Shown in pieces: positions 9,956 through 19,353 of a stretch of DNA of 64,000 bases; the first letter of the stretch is position 1; the number at the start of each line of letters is the position of its first letter. The position numbers and the translations under genes were made by a program. The stretch lies in assembly GCF_042427745.1 (NCBI RefSeq), contig NZ_JBHMFA010000009.1. The stretch is one strand, 5' to 3'. Under the pieces are notes generated by a model. It was not told where the DNA came from, did not search any database, and worked only from the letters and a program-made list of their open reading frames with translations. The DNA comes from Algibacter miyuki. GTDB taxonomy: Bacteria; Bacteroidota; Bacteroidia; Flavobacteriales; Flavobacteriaceae.

Positions 9956-10960
9956 ATGGCACACTTAAATTCGCATAAAGAGATTTGTAATCTTTTTAAA
10001 CGTATTGAAAATAAGTTTCCGGTAGATCAATGGAAAGTAAATAACCTTCATGTTTGGCCCTATATCAGAATTAAATTATATTACTATTTACTTAATATTG
10101 AAAATACTCAAATAGAAGAAAAATCAACTATATCACAAAACCGAAAAAAAAAATCAATAAAAGCAACTACTAAAGAAGTTGTAAAGAGTTTTTTTGATAC
10201 TCGGCAATTTTATAAATCATTAAAGTCTAAAGAAGTCATCTTTGTTGGGGCGCATTTTCATAGAGTATTACAGAATGGCGTTTATTTTAATCGTTTTTTT
10301 GATCCCTTGATTGAAAAATATAATTTAAAAGAAAGAGCTTATACTTTTGAATTTCAGAAGTATTATCCGAATAGTTTCAATAAAAATAGCGTGTTTCATT
10401 TAGCAAATGCAATACGAAATTATAAATCGTTTAAACGGATAGAAGAAAAGCTTATAACAAAACCCTGTACCGTTAACTTAATTAATTATGATGATTTTCA
10501 AGAGTTTTTGAATTATGAATTAGGGGAGGATTCAATATTTAAAATAACAGAGAACGACTTAAAAAAGTGGTCTAAAAAAATTATTTACTTAACACCGTTT
10601 TTTGAGAAAATCATCAAAAAAGTTAAGCCGAATAAAATTGTTTTTTTAAGTTATTATGGTTTTGATGATAACTACGCTTTTATATATACAGCTCGTAAAA
10701 TGCAAATAAAGGTTGTCGATTTTCAACATGGGCCACAATCAAATATTCATATGGCTTATTCCGAATGGAACAAGGTACCGCAAGATGGTTTTAATATTAT
10801 GCCCTTAGAATATTGGAACTGGGATGATAATTCTAAGAAAAATATAGAGGCATGGGCTAATAAAACAGAAGTGAAAGCTAAAGTTGTGGGGCATCCTTAT
10901 ATTGAGTATTGTTTAAAACATAAAAAAGTTGAAAATACCAAAAAGCAAATTATGTTGTAG
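9956..10960 (+). pseudogene. Capsule/LPS biosynthesis GT-B-like protein, 5' part of frameshifted gene
   Basis: This frame encodes 334 residues and stops abruptly after GHPYIEYCLKH, a point where GT-B-like capsule proteins normally enter their second nucleotide-binding domain. The missing half continues directly in the next frame (about 10947-11408). Leaving out one base near 10950-10960, in the ATGTTGTAGTTT stretch, restores one frame and gives a natural junction reading IMLSLQTSPLELL. The joined product would be about 484 residues. A run of six A at 10922-10927 is another possible error site. The N-terminal half has VDFQHGPQSN near 260, as in CDP-glycerol-transferase-like proteins. It is either a true recent inactivation or a sequencing error. 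Confidence 0.7.
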
Positions 10961-11408
10961 TTTACAAACATCTCCTTTAGAGTTGTTAACCAGGGAGGTT
11001 ATTAGTTTAATTTATAATTCTAAATATCATTGGGTGTTAAGGTTGCACCCTCGGAATGAAACACCACTTATTGATATCAAAAACTTTTTAATTCAAAACA
11101 GGATAGACCATAATACGGAAATACAAACAGCTGAAGATATCCCATTACCTTATGTTTTAACAAAATCCATTTTACATATCACAAATTATTCAGGCTGTGT
11201 TATAGAGGCCTTAACCTTAAATACGGTAACCGTAATAATTCATAATGTGGGGTTTGAGATGTTTAGAAATTATATTGACGATAAAAAAGTGTTTTACGTG
11301 AACAGAACATCTAAAGACTTTGAGAGTCGAGTTTTGGAAATATTGAGTTTGCAAACCGAAGAATCTGAAAGTCTTGATATTTTTTATGATTTTAACCCAA
11401 TAGATTAA
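10947..11408 (+). pseudogene. 3' part of the frameshifted GT-B-like gene
   Basis: This frame holds the C-terminal domain that belongs to the gene starting at 9956. It contains the typical VLRLHPRNE block, then LPYVLTKS and the donor-site-like NYSGCVIEALTLNTVTVI. An ATG at 10929 lies inside the upstream part and out of its frame, but a free-standing protein starting there would lack the acceptor domain and begin with unrelated residues. The downstream gene is separated by 122 bases that hold a promoter candidate, so the break need not be polar on it. Confidence 0.65.
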
Positions 11409-11461
11409 TATTTGTTTTGTTGTGGATGTTTTAAAAAATAATCAACCATTTATGATACTTG

Positions 11462-11495
11462 TTTTGTTTTTCGTCTTAAAAATTATGTATTTTAG
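11462..11495 (+). promoter_or_regulatory. Bacteroidota-type promoter candidate before neuA fusion
   Basis: A TTTTG at 11462-11466 is followed after 21 bases by TATTTTAG at 11488-11495, close to the Bacteroidota -33/-7 pattern (TTTG and TAnnTTTG) with one mismatch in the -7 box. It sits in one of the few intergenic gaps of the polysaccharide cluster, 36 bases before the neuA-fusion ATG. It would let the nonulosonate genes and those downstream be expressed independently of the first 11 kb. Confidence 0.4.
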
Positions 11496-11530
11496 CGATA
11501 ATACTAAATTAATACTTACCAAGTATCATC

Positions 11531-12685
11531 ATGAAAAAGATAGGCTTTATCCCTCTAAGAAAGAATTCTAAAGGCATTCCGAATAAAAATAAACGAAAAA
11601 TGGTTGGTCGGCCCTTATTTACTTGGGTTTTAGGCGAAGCTATATTTTCTAATTTAGATGAAGTTTTTATTTATACAGACGATCAAGGTATTATCGATTT
11701 TATAAATAAAGAATACCATTGGACGAACAAAGTTAAAGCCCTTTTACGAAGCAGTGAAAGCGCTACCGATACCGCAACTACCGAAACGGCTATGTTAGAG
11801 TTCTGCGATAAAATAGATTATAATTTCGATGCGTTTTGTTTGTTACAGGCCACATCGCCATTTACTACAAGAGGTGATATTAATACCTGTTTAGAAAAAC
11901 TTACAGAAGATTACGATTCTGCCTTAACCGTTGTAAATACACATCGATTTTTATGGAATACAGAAGGAGAAGCCCTAAATTATAACCCGAAAAATAGACC
12001 AAGGCGTCAAGATTTTGAAGGCTTACTTGTTGAAAACGGTGCCGTTTATGCGGTAACTAAACAAGCCTTACAAGCTAATAAAAATCGTTTAGGCGATAAA
12101 ATTGCCATTGTTAAAATGGACGAAGATTCTTTGCTGGAAATAGATTCGGAAAGCGATTGGATTGCGGTGGAACAACTATTGATAAATCGTCAGCAATGTG
12201 CTAAAAAATCTGCCGAAATAACCCATGTGGTTTTAGATGTAGATGGTGTATTTACCGATGGTACCATCACTTATACGAAAGATGGCGAGCACACCAAAGG
12301 ATTCGATATGCGCGATGGTATGGGCTTAGAAATTCTCCGTCAGTTTAACGTGAAAGTTATGATTATGACCTCCGAAAACTCCGAACTTGTAGCCCGACGA
12401 ATGGAAAAGCTCAAAATTGAAAACGTGTACTTAGGAGTAAAAGATAAGTACAGTTTACTTCAAAATATTATTATCGAAGAAAATATATCTATAAGTAATG
12501 TTGCTTATTTGGGAGACGATGTCAATGATTTAACCAATATTTGCAGTGTAGGTTGGTCTTTAGTTCCAAACAATGCCACTGATGTGGTAAAAGCGAATGC
12601 CGATGTGGTACTTTCTAAAAATTCTGGAGCGGGTGCTATCCGTGAGGCTTGCCAGTTTATAATGACTTATAATAAACGCTTTTAA
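11531..12685 (+). CDS. neuA: CMP-nonulosonate synthetase fused to KdsC-like phosphatase
   Basis: A 384-residue two-domain enzyme. Residues 1 to about 225 are an acylneuraminate cytidylyltransferase with the N-terminal RKNSKGIPNKNKR motif that binds CTP. From about 230 on there is a HAD phosphatase of the KdsC type with DVDGVFTDG near 235-244, the Thr/Ser of MIMTSENSE near 278 and GDDVNDL near 330. The first domain would activate a nonulosonic acid to its CMP form; the second would remove a phosphate from the sugar acid. The fusion fits a pathway through a 9-phosphate intermediate, as known for Kdn in Bacteroides and for the animal route, but an inactive regulatory HAD domain is possible. The neuB-like gene follows 14 bases later. 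Confidence 0.85.
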   Translation: MKKIGFIPLRKNSKGIPNKNKRKMVGRPLFTWVLGEAIFSNLDEVFIYTDDQGIIDFINKEYHWTNKVKALLRSSESATDTATTETAMLEFCDKIDYNFDAFCLLQATSPFTTRGDINTCLEKLTEDYDSALTVVNTHRFLWNTEGEALNYNPKNRPRRQDFEGLLVENGAVYAVTKQALQANKNRLGDKIAIVKMDEDSLLEIDSESDWIAVEQLLINRQQCAKKSAEITHVVLDVDGVFTDGTITYTKDGEHTKGFDMRDGMGLEILRQFNVKVMIMTSENSELVARRMEKLKIENVYLGVKDKYSLLQNIIIEENISISNVAYLGDDVNDLTNICSVGWSLVPNNATDVVKANADVVLSKNSGAGAIREACQFIMTYNKRF

Positions 12686-12699
12686 AACCGAATCATAAC

Positions 12700-13578
12700 T
12701 TGAGGAATTCATATAAAAAACCATATATCATTGCCGAAATTGGTTGTAACCATAAAGGCAATATGGAAATAGCAAAAGAACTGATTAAAGTAGCTAAAAT
12801 TTTCTGTAATGCCGATGCTGTAAAGTTTCAAAAACGGAATAATAAAGAGTTACTAACCAACGAACAATACAATCAACCACATCCAAATCCTGCAAATTCT
12901 TATGGTGATACTTATGGTGCGCATCGCGAATTTTTAGAGTTTGATGACCAACAACATCAAGAATTAAAAACCTATTGTGAAGATATTGGAATTGTCTATT
13001 CTACTTCGGTTTGGGATCTTACTTCAGCAAAAGAAATTACAGCATTACATCCGGATTTTATTAAAATCCCATCAGCATGTAATAACAATGTTGCTATGTT
13101 GGAATGGTTGTGCCAAAATTACAAAGGAGAACTTCATATTTCAACAGGTATGACCACCAAAGATGAAATTGAAGATTTGGTTAGTTTATTCAAAAAACAC
13201 AAGCGAAATAAAGATTTAGTGCTTTACAATTGCACATCTGGATATCCTGTGCCGTTTGAGGATGTCTGTCTACTCGATATTAATCTTCTTATTGAAAAAT
13301 ATAAAGACGATGTAAAACACATTGGTTTCTCGGGACATCATTTAGGTATTGCGGTTGATGTGGCAGCCTATACACTGGGAGCAAATATTATTGAGCGTCA
13401 TTACACTATTGATAGAACATGGAAAGGAACAGACCATGCGGCATCTTTAGAACCTATGGGCTTGCGTAAATTATCTCGTGATTTAAATGCTGTTTATAAA
13501 GCCTTAAGTTTTAAACAGCAAGATATTTTGCCTATAGAGCAGGTGCAACGATATAAGTTGAAAAATAAAAAGAGCTAA
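12700..13578 (+). CDS. neuB: NeuB-family nonulosonate synthase without SAF domain
   Basis: A 292-residue TIM-barrel synthase that condenses phosphoenolpyruvate with an N-acetylmannosamine- or mannose-like substrate. Visible family blocks are IAEIGCNHKGN at the start, DAVKFQKRNN near 38, KIPSACNNN near 125, STGMT near 150, GFSGHHLGI near 210 and ERHYTIDRTWKGTDHAASLEP near 237. The protein ends just after the barrel: the roughly 60-residue antifreeze-like (SAF) domain usual at the C-terminus of NeuB is absent and is not encoded nearby. The start is a TTG at 12700; no ATG fits before the conserved IAEIG block. With the phosphatase fused to NeuA, it may form a 9-phosphate product. Confidence 0.85.
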   Translation: MRNSYKKPYIIAEIGCNHKGNMEIAKELIKVAKIFCNADAVKFQKRNNKELLTNEQYNQPHPNPANSYGDTYGAHREFLEFDDQQHQELKTYCEDIGIVYSTSVWDLTSAKEITALHPDFIKIPSACNNNVAMLEWLCQNYKGELHISTGMTTKDEIEDLVSLFKKHKRNKDLVLYNCTSGYPVPFEDVCLLDINLLIEKYKDDVKHIGFSGHHLGIAVDVAAYTLGANIIERHYTIDRTWKGTDHAASLEPMGLRKLSRDLNAVYKALSFKQQDILPIEQVQRYKLKNKKS

Positions 13579-13597
13579 AAAGCTAAAATAAGTTTAG

Positions 13598-14989
13598 ATG
13601 AAGAAAAAAGTATTCGTGTTTTTTCCTGATGGTGTTGGTTTGCGAAATTTTGCCTTTACCGATTTTAAAAGTATTGGCGAAAAAATGGGTTTTGATATTA
13701 CCTATTGGAATAATACGGTGTTTTCTTTAGAAAATAATTTGGGCTTTAATGAAGTTAAAATTGAAAATCATACTGCTCATAAATTATTACCCATTTATAC
13801 TAGAGCCCGAAAACGTGCCGAATTAAATGTATCGCGAGATAAGTTTAATGATGAGGTATACCCAACATATAAATTTCCGTTTAGGTACGATGGATTAAAA
13901 AATAGTGTTCGAAGTTTATACGCAAAATGGTTAATTGGCTTATATTCTTCGGAAAAAGGTATTGTAAAACTCAGAAAAAGGATTCATACTCTAGAGCGTT
14001 CAACATCGAAATATAAGTATTGCAAAGCCCAGTTAGAAACGCATAAGCCAGATTTAGTATTTTGTACCACACAACGTGCAACCCAATCTATTAGTGCGCT
14101 TTTGGCAGCAAAAGATTTAGGGATTCTAACCGCAGCTTTTGTCTATTCGTGGGATAATGTACCAAAGGCTATGCAGGTTGTTGAAACCGATTACTATTTT
14201 GTTTGGAGCGATTTAATGAAAAGCGAAGTTCTAAAATATTACCCTTTTATAAAGGAAGAACAGGTTTTCGTTACCGGAACTCCGCAGTTTGAACCCCATT
14301 ATGATAAGAGTTTAGCACAGTCTAGAACTGAGTTTTTTAAAGCACATGATTTAGACGAAAACAAAAAATATATATGTTATTCGGGAGATGACGAAACCAC
14401 GTCTCCACTCGATCAGTTTTATTTAGAAGATTTAGCAAATGCCGTTCGGAGTTTAAATACTAAAGGCTATAATTTAGGAATTATTTATAGAAAATGTCCT
14501 GTGGATTTTACTCCAAGATACAATGACGTAATTGAAGCGAATAAGGACGTTATCAAAGTTTTAGACCCTATTTGGAAACAAGTAGGCGCTAACTGGAATC
14601 AGGTTTTACCAGCGAAAGAAGATTTTAAAATGTTGTATAATGTTTGTGAGCATAGCGAATTTGTAACCAATGTTTGCTCGTCTACCGTATTCGATTTTGT
14701 GGCGCACAACAAACCGTGTATTTATTATAATTATGAGCAGCCTCAACTTAAAAAAGGCATCAGGGATATTGGTCAGAATTATAAATACGTTCATTTTAGA
14801 TCCATGCCAAGCGATAAAGCGGCCATATTTTGTACCGATAAAAAGGATTTAGAAGGACTAATTAAACAAATATTAGACGGTAAATTATCTAGTGTTGAAG
14901 AAGGTTTAAAATGGTACGAGATTATTGTTGGAAAAACACCAACAGAGGCTTCTGAAAAGGTTTGGAAGGCTATAACCTCCATTTTATAA
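13598..14989 (+). CDS. Probable GT-B glycosyltransferase (capsule/teichoic transferase-like)
   Basis: A 463-residue protein placed directly after the nonulosonate genes. The first half ends with a strand PDLVFCTTQR and FVYSWDNVPKAM near 185-195; the second half has VTGTPQFEPHY near 225, ICYSGDDETTSPLDQ near 262, a YRKCP segment near 300 and a C-terminal donor-site-like NVCSSTVFDFVAHNKPCIYYNYEQP. This matches the general layout of GT-B enzymes related to CDP-glycerol transferases and surface-glycan transferases. Its position makes it a candidate for transferring the CMP-activated nonulosonate, but that is inference only. Confidence 0.6.
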   Translation: MKKKVFVFFPDGVGLRNFAFTDFKSIGEKMGFDITYWNNTVFSLENNLGFNEVKIENHTAHKLLPIYTRARKRAELNVSRDKFNDEVYPTYKFPFRYDGLKNSVRSLYAKWLIGLYSSEKGIVKLRKRIHTLERSTSKYKYCKAQLETHKPDLVFCTTQRATQSISALLAAKDLGILTAAFVYSWDNVPKAMQVVETDYYFVWSDLMKSEVLKYYPFIKEEQVFVTGTPQFEPHYDKSLAQSRTEFFKAHDLDENKKYICYSGDDETTSPLDQFYLEDLANAVRSLNTKGYNLGIIYRKCPVDFTPRYNDVIEANKDVIKVLDPIWKQVGANWNQVLPAKEDFKMLYNVCEHSEFVTNVCSSTVFDFVAHNKPCIYYNYEQPQLKKGIRDIGQNYKYVHFRSMPSDKAAIFCTDKKDLEGLIKQILDGKLSSVEEGLKWYEIIVGKTPTEASEKVWKAITSIL

Positions 14990-14998
14990 ATCATATGC

Positions 14999-15880
14999 AT
15001 GCTTAAGTTTTGTAAATATATTTTAGGTGTTTTATTGGTGCTTATCTCGGTTTGTTTATTTTTTGATAAAATTTTTGAAAACATTTATAAGAATGGAGAT
15101 GATTTAAACCGAATAAAGTATATAACATCTCAAAAAGGAAAACATTTTGATATCGTTTTTTTAGGATCTTCTCGAGTTGTAAATACGATTGTACCTGATG
15201 TTTTTGATAAAACATTAAATTTAAATACTGTTAATTTTGGAATCATGGATGCACAGCCCATGGATATATTGACCATGGCTAAATTATTTGAAAGCTACAA
15301 TATCACTTATGATACTCTATTTATTCAGCTTGATTATTATTTTAACTCGTTAAACAAGTCTCGTTTTTTGTATTATGAATTGTTGCCCTATATCAATGAA
15401 AATGATGTTGTTGATAGTTATTATAAATTTGAGAAAAACTACTTTTTTTTAAAATTTGTTCCTTTTTATAAGTTTGCCATTAATGATGCAAAGTTGGGTG
15501 TGCGAGCAGAAGTGGCAGCACTCTTTAAAAATAGTAATGCTATAATCAGAAAAAATAAGGGGTTTGAGCCTTTGAATGGTTCTGGGAATACATGGCAACG
15601 TACTTTACCAAAAAAGATAATAAACAATAATAAGTATATAGATAGTTTAGAGCGGTTTAAGTTAAGTAACCATCTAAATATTAAATATTTTATAGCACCT
15701 TTTAGAAGTGATACACAGCGCATGGGTTTTGTAAACGATTTAAAGGGGGAATTGCCTAATCTAATTGATTTTTCATCTGTAATTTTAAACGATATTAATT
15801 TTAAAAATGGATATCATTTAAATCAATCAGGGGCGATAGAGTTTTCGGAATTATTCGCCAATTATATAAAAAACAATTAA
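14999..15880 (+). CDS. SGNH-like membrane-anchored protein (first partner of MBOAT)
   Basis: A 293-residue protein with one N-terminal membrane segment (about residues 5-22) and a periplasmic-type domain. FLGSSRV near residue 55 sits where SGNH hydrolases carry their nucleophile block, and GYHLNQSGA near 270 supplies a His placed like the catalytic His of that family. It precedes the MBOAT gene by four bases. A paralogue follows MBOAT at 17313, sharing FLGSSRV, GIM, INDAK-G and HLN-G. Proteins of this type (compare AlgJ/AlgX, DltD and PatB) work with MBOAT transporters to acylate polysaccharides in the periplasm. Confidence 0.65.
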   Translation: MLKFCKYILGVLLVLISVCLFFDKIFENIYKNGDDLNRIKYITSQKGKHFDIVFLGSSRVVNTIVPDVFDKTLNLNTVNFGIMDAQPMDILTMAKLFESYNITYDTLFIQLDYYFNSLNKSRFLYYELLPYINENDVVDSYYKFEKNYFFLKFVPFYKFAINDAKLGVRAEVAALFKNSNAIIRKNKGFEPLNGSGNTWQRTLPKKIINNNKYIDSLERFKLSNHLNIKYFIAPFRSDTQRMGFVNDLKGELPNLIDFSSVILNDINFKNGYHLNQSGAIEFSELFANYIKNN

Positions 15881-15884
15881 GTTA

Positions 15885-17312
15885 ATGATTTTTAACTCAT
15901 TTACATTTTTAATATTTTTTGTTATTGTATTTATAGCTTATTGGGCCATGCAATACAGAATAAAAATGCAAAATACACTTATTCTTTTATCGAGTTATGT
16001 ATTTTATGGTTGGTGGGATTATAGGTTTTTGGGGCTAATTATATTTAGCACATTGGTAGATTTTTATGTAGCTAAAAAAATTGATTCAGAACCAAATAAA
16101 AGAGAAAAAAAGCAGTGGTTAGTGTTAAGTCTAGTCTCTAATTTAGGAATGCTTGTGCTATTTAAATACTTTAACTTTTTTAGTAATAGTTGGGCAGAGG
16201 CATGGGGTTTATTGGGGTTAGAAATGAGCCAGCTTACTTTAAATGTTATTTTACCTGTAGGGATTTCTTTTTATACATTTCAAACACTAAGCTATACTAT
16301 TGATGTTTATAGAGGAAACTTAAAGTCTACTAATAACATTATAAATTTTGGAGCATATGTTGCCTTTTTTCCACAACTTGTAGCCGGTCCAATAGAGCGA
16401 GCTACTCATTTGTTATCGCAATTTAAAAATAGACGAGAATTTAATTATGAGAAAGCGGTTTCCGGATTACAATTGTTTATTTGGGGGCTTTTTAAGAAAG
16501 TTGTAATAGCCGATTCCTGCGCTGTTTATTGCGATGCTATTTTTGAAAATTACGAACAGTTAAATTCGGCTACTCTTATTTTAGCAAGTATTTATTTTGC
16601 TTTTCAGATATACGGTGATTTTTCTGGATATTCAGATATGGCAATTGGTTTGGCTAGGTTATTAGGGTTTGATCTTAAAACTAATTTTAAGTATCCGTAT
16701 TTTAGTAGAGATATTGCTGAATTTTGGCGAAAATGGCATATTTCTCTATCGACCTGGTTTCGAGATTATCTTTATATTCCGTTAGGAGGGTCTAAAGGGA
16801 CTATAAAAAATCAAATCAGAAATGTCTTCATTATTTTCATAGTTAGTGGATTTTGGCACGGAGCAAATTGGACATACGTTATTTGGGGAGCCTTAAATGC
16901 GTGTTATTTTTTACCTTTACTTTTATTAAAACGAAATCGAAAAAATTTAGACGACATAACTGTATCTAATAGTTTTACTTTTATTAAGCAACTAGTTAGT
17001 ATTGCTTTAACTTTTGGGTTGACTTGCTTTGCATGGGTGTTTTTTCGCGCCCCTAACATATCTATTGCAATTAATTATATTAATAAAATAGGAGATTTAA
17101 ATTTTGGAATAGAATACCTTTCGATAGAAAGATATTCTGTAGAACTTATGTTGCTAATCTCCATTTTTGTACTTGTAGAATGGTTTAGTAGATTTAAAGA
17201 ACAGCCCATAAGTGGTAAATATGCCATGCTTAAATTAACCTTGGTCCTTATGGGAATAGTGGTGTTAGGGAGTTATTCAAACCCAAAAGATTTTATTTAT
17301 TTCCAGTTTTAG
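15885..17312 (+). CDS. MBOAT family O-acyltransferase (AlgI-like)
   Basis: A 475-residue polytopic membrane protein with around ten hydrophobic segments. Family landmarks are the N-terminal SSYVFYGWWDYRF, the PVGISFYTFQTLSYTIDVYRG block near 125, PQLVAGPIERA near 163, FWRKWHISLSTWFRDYLYIPLGG near 280 and the proposed catalytic His in FWHGANWTYVIWG near 325. MBOAT proteins of this group move an acyl group, usually acetyl, across the membrane to a surface glycan acceptor. The flanking SGNH-like genes are the likely periplasmic partners. The gene ends directly against the next ATG. Confidence 0.9.
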   Translation: MIFNSFTFLIFFVIVFIAYWAMQYRIKMQNTLILLSSYVFYGWWDYRFLGLIIFSTLVDFYVAKKIDSEPNKREKKQWLVLSLVSNLGMLVLFKYFNFFSNSWAEAWGLLGLEMSQLTLNVILPVGISFYTFQTLSYTIDVYRGNLKSTNNIINFGAYVAFFPQLVAGPIERATHLLSQFKNRREFNYEKAVSGLQLFIWGLFKKVVIADSCAVYCDAIFENYEQLNSATLILASIYFAFQIYGDFSGYSDMAIGLARLLGFDLKTNFKYPYFSRDIAEFWRKWHISLSTWFRDYLYIPLGGSKGTIKNQIRNVFIIFIVSGFWHGANWTYVIWGALNACYFLPLLLLKRNRKNLDDITVSNSFTFIKQLVSIALTFGLTCFAWVFFRAPNISIAINYINKIGDLNFGIEYLSIERYSVELMLLISIFVLVEWFSRFKEQPISGKYAMLKLTLVLMGIVVLGSYSNPKDFIYFQF

Positions 17313-18197
17313 ATGGCTCGTTTTATTAAATATACTTTGGTTGTAGTGTTGTTGGTCATAGGTGTATTGTTTACTATGGACACCGCTTATGTGTTAATTT
17401 ACAAAAAATCTCAATCAAGGAATAAGCTACAATACATTTTAAAGACCAAACAAGAGCATTTCGATGTCGTGTTTTTAGGTTCTTCTAGAGTGGCAAATCA
17501 TATAGATACGAAGTTGTTTGATAGTTTGTCGGGTAAAAAAACAATTAACCTAGGTATTATGGGGGGACAGTTAAACGATAATTTATTGCAATTAAAGTTA
17601 CTGCTAGTCACTAATACAATATCATCGGTTTATTTACAATTAGATGATAATTTTGAACGAACCGCACCAACGGTTATGGGAACTGCAGCTGCAATGCCTT
17701 TTATTAGAAATGATATTATACACGAACATGCAAAAAAATATTTTAATAATTTTAATAAATTATATTATATCCCATTTTATAGGTACGGCATAAACGATGC
17801 TAAAATAGGCTTCCGAGAGCTGTTTTTCTCACTATTGCAGAAAAAACCACGTATAGACCCTAGTGTAGGGTTTAATCCCAAATTTGGTTCTATACTAAAG
17901 AATAAAGGGAGTTTGCCTAGTAGTATTTCTATAGGAAATGCTGTGTTAGATGAAATTAAAACAATATGCAAAAGCCAAAATATTGAGCTTACATTGTTTA
18001 TAGCTCCTTATGCTGAAAGTGTGAAAAACAGAAGTTATATTTGGGAGTTGAAACGAAAGAACCCCGAATTGTTAGATTTTTCAGCAGGTTATCCTGATTC
18101 TTTATTTTATAATTTTAGTCATTTAAATAACAAGGGCGCACAAATATTCACTAAAAACTTATACGATAAAACGTTAAAAGGGTTTCGAAAATTGTAA
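17313..18197 (+). CDS. SGNH-like membrane-anchored protein (second partner of MBOAT)
   Basis: A 294-residue paralogue of the protein at 14999. It has one membrane segment at residues 7-27, FLGSSRVANHID near 55 and SHLNNKGAQIF near 270. Its ATG is immediately after the MBOAT stop codon, so translation is probably coupled. Two similar but diverged partners around a single MBOAT could give two acylation positions or two steps of one transfer. Acyltransferase or esterase activity is inferred from family resemblance, not from a proven full triad. Confidence 0.65.
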   Translation: MARFIKYTLVVVLLVIGVLFTMDTAYVLIYKKSQSRNKLQYILKTKQEHFDVVFLGSSRVANHIDTKLFDSLSGKKTINLGIMGGQLNDNLLQLKLLLVTNTISSVYLQLDDNFERTAPTVMGTAAAMPFIRNDIIHEHAKKYFNNFNKLYYIPFYRYGINDAKIGFRELFFSLLQKKPRIDPSVGFNPKFGSILKNKGSLPSSISIGNAVLDEIKTICKSQNIELTLFIAPYAESVKNRSYIWELKRKNPELLDFSAGYPDSLFYNFSHLNNKGAQIFTKNLYDKTLKGFRKL

Positions 18198-18207
18198 ATT
18201 TGAAGAT

Positions 18208-19353
18208 ATGCATATAGGCCTTATCACATCCGAATATCCACATTCTAAAGTAACTCATGCAGCTGGTATAGCCACCAGTATAAAAAATTTAGTAGTTACT
18301 TTGGTTAAAAAGAATGTAGGTGTTACTGTATTTGTATATCACCAAAATGAAAGTAGCGTTTTTGTTGATGAAGGTGTAGAAATTCATCTTATAAAACGAA
18401 AAAAATATAAAGCGTTCACTTGGTTTTTCTACAGAAAGCATATCCAGAATTATGTAAATAAAACAGTAAAAACAAATAAAATAGATGTTCTAGAAGCACC
18501 GGACTGGACGGGGATAACCGCTTTTATGCGTTTCAAAATACCGTTAGTTATTCGATTTCATGGTAGCGATGCCTATTTTTGTAAACTAGATAATCGCAAA
18601 CAGAAGTTCAAAAATTTTGTTTTTGAAAAATGGGCCTTACTAAAAGCTGACGCTTATATTGCGCCAACTACCTTTGCGGGTGAAGAAACAGCAAAAATAT
18701 TCGGTTTAAACCGGAAAAAGATAAAAACCATTCACTACGGATTAGAATTAAGTCACTTCGAAAATGAAAAACCAGAAGTTTATCAGGACAAAACTCTTCT
18801 TTATATTGGTACAATAATTCGTAAAAAAGGCGTGTTAGAATTAGCTGAAATTTTCAATAAAATTATTGAAGCAGAACCCGATGCTAAATTGAAATTAATT
18901 GGAGGAGATGCGCCCGATATAAAAACAGGATCAACATCAACCTACGCATTAATGCTGTCTCTGTTTTCTGAAAAAGCTAAAAATAATGTAGAGTATTTAG
19001 GGCAAATACCATATTCTGAAGTTAAAAATCAAATTAAACAAGCCCATGTTTGTACGTTTCCTAGTTTTGCTGAAACTTTAGGTATGGTAACTATAGAAAG
19101 TATGGCGTTGCAAAAACCGGTGGTAAATACAAGTATAGGTTGGGCTAAGGAATTGATAGATGATGGCGTTAATGGTTACCTCGTTCATCCGTCCGATACC
19201 GATTTGTATAGTCAAAAAATTATAGTACTTTTTAAGGATAAAAGTTTATGCTTAAATATAGGTAAGCATGCCCGCCAGAAGGTAGAAACTACTTTTGATA
19301 TTAATAAACAAGTTTTGATTAATCTTGAGTTTTATTCTAAATTATTGTCATGA
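18208..19353 (+). CDS. Glycosyltransferase family 4
   Basis: A 381-residue GT-B enzyme. The N-terminal domain has a glycine-poor GLITSEYPHSKVTHAAGI start, with VIRFHGSD near 115; the C-terminal domain has LLYIGTIIRKKGVLELAEIF near 195, then FPSFAETLGMVTIESMALQKPVV near 290, which carries the two conserved Glu of the GT4 donor site. It acts at the cytoplasmic face and retains the anomeric configuration. It overlaps the next gene by four bases (ATGA). Confidence 0.9.
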   Translation: MHIGLITSEYPHSKVTHAAGIATSIKNLVVTLVKKNVGVTVFVYHQNESSVFVDEGVEIHLIKRKKYKAFTWFFYRKHIQNYVNKTVKTNKIDVLEAPDWTGITAFMRFKIPLVIRFHGSDAYFCKLDNRKQKFKNFVFEKWALLKADAYIAPTTFAGEETAKIFGLNRKKIKTIHYGLELSHFENEKPEVYQDKTLLYIGTIIRKKGVLELAEIFNKIIEAEPDAKLKLIGGDAPDIKTGSTSTYALMLSLFSEKAKNNVEYLGQIPYSEVKNQIKQAHVCTFPSFAETLGMVTIESMALQKPVVNTSIGWAKELIDDGVNGYLVHPSDTDLYSQKIIVLFKDKSLCLNIGKHARQKVETTFDINKQVLINLEFYSKLLS

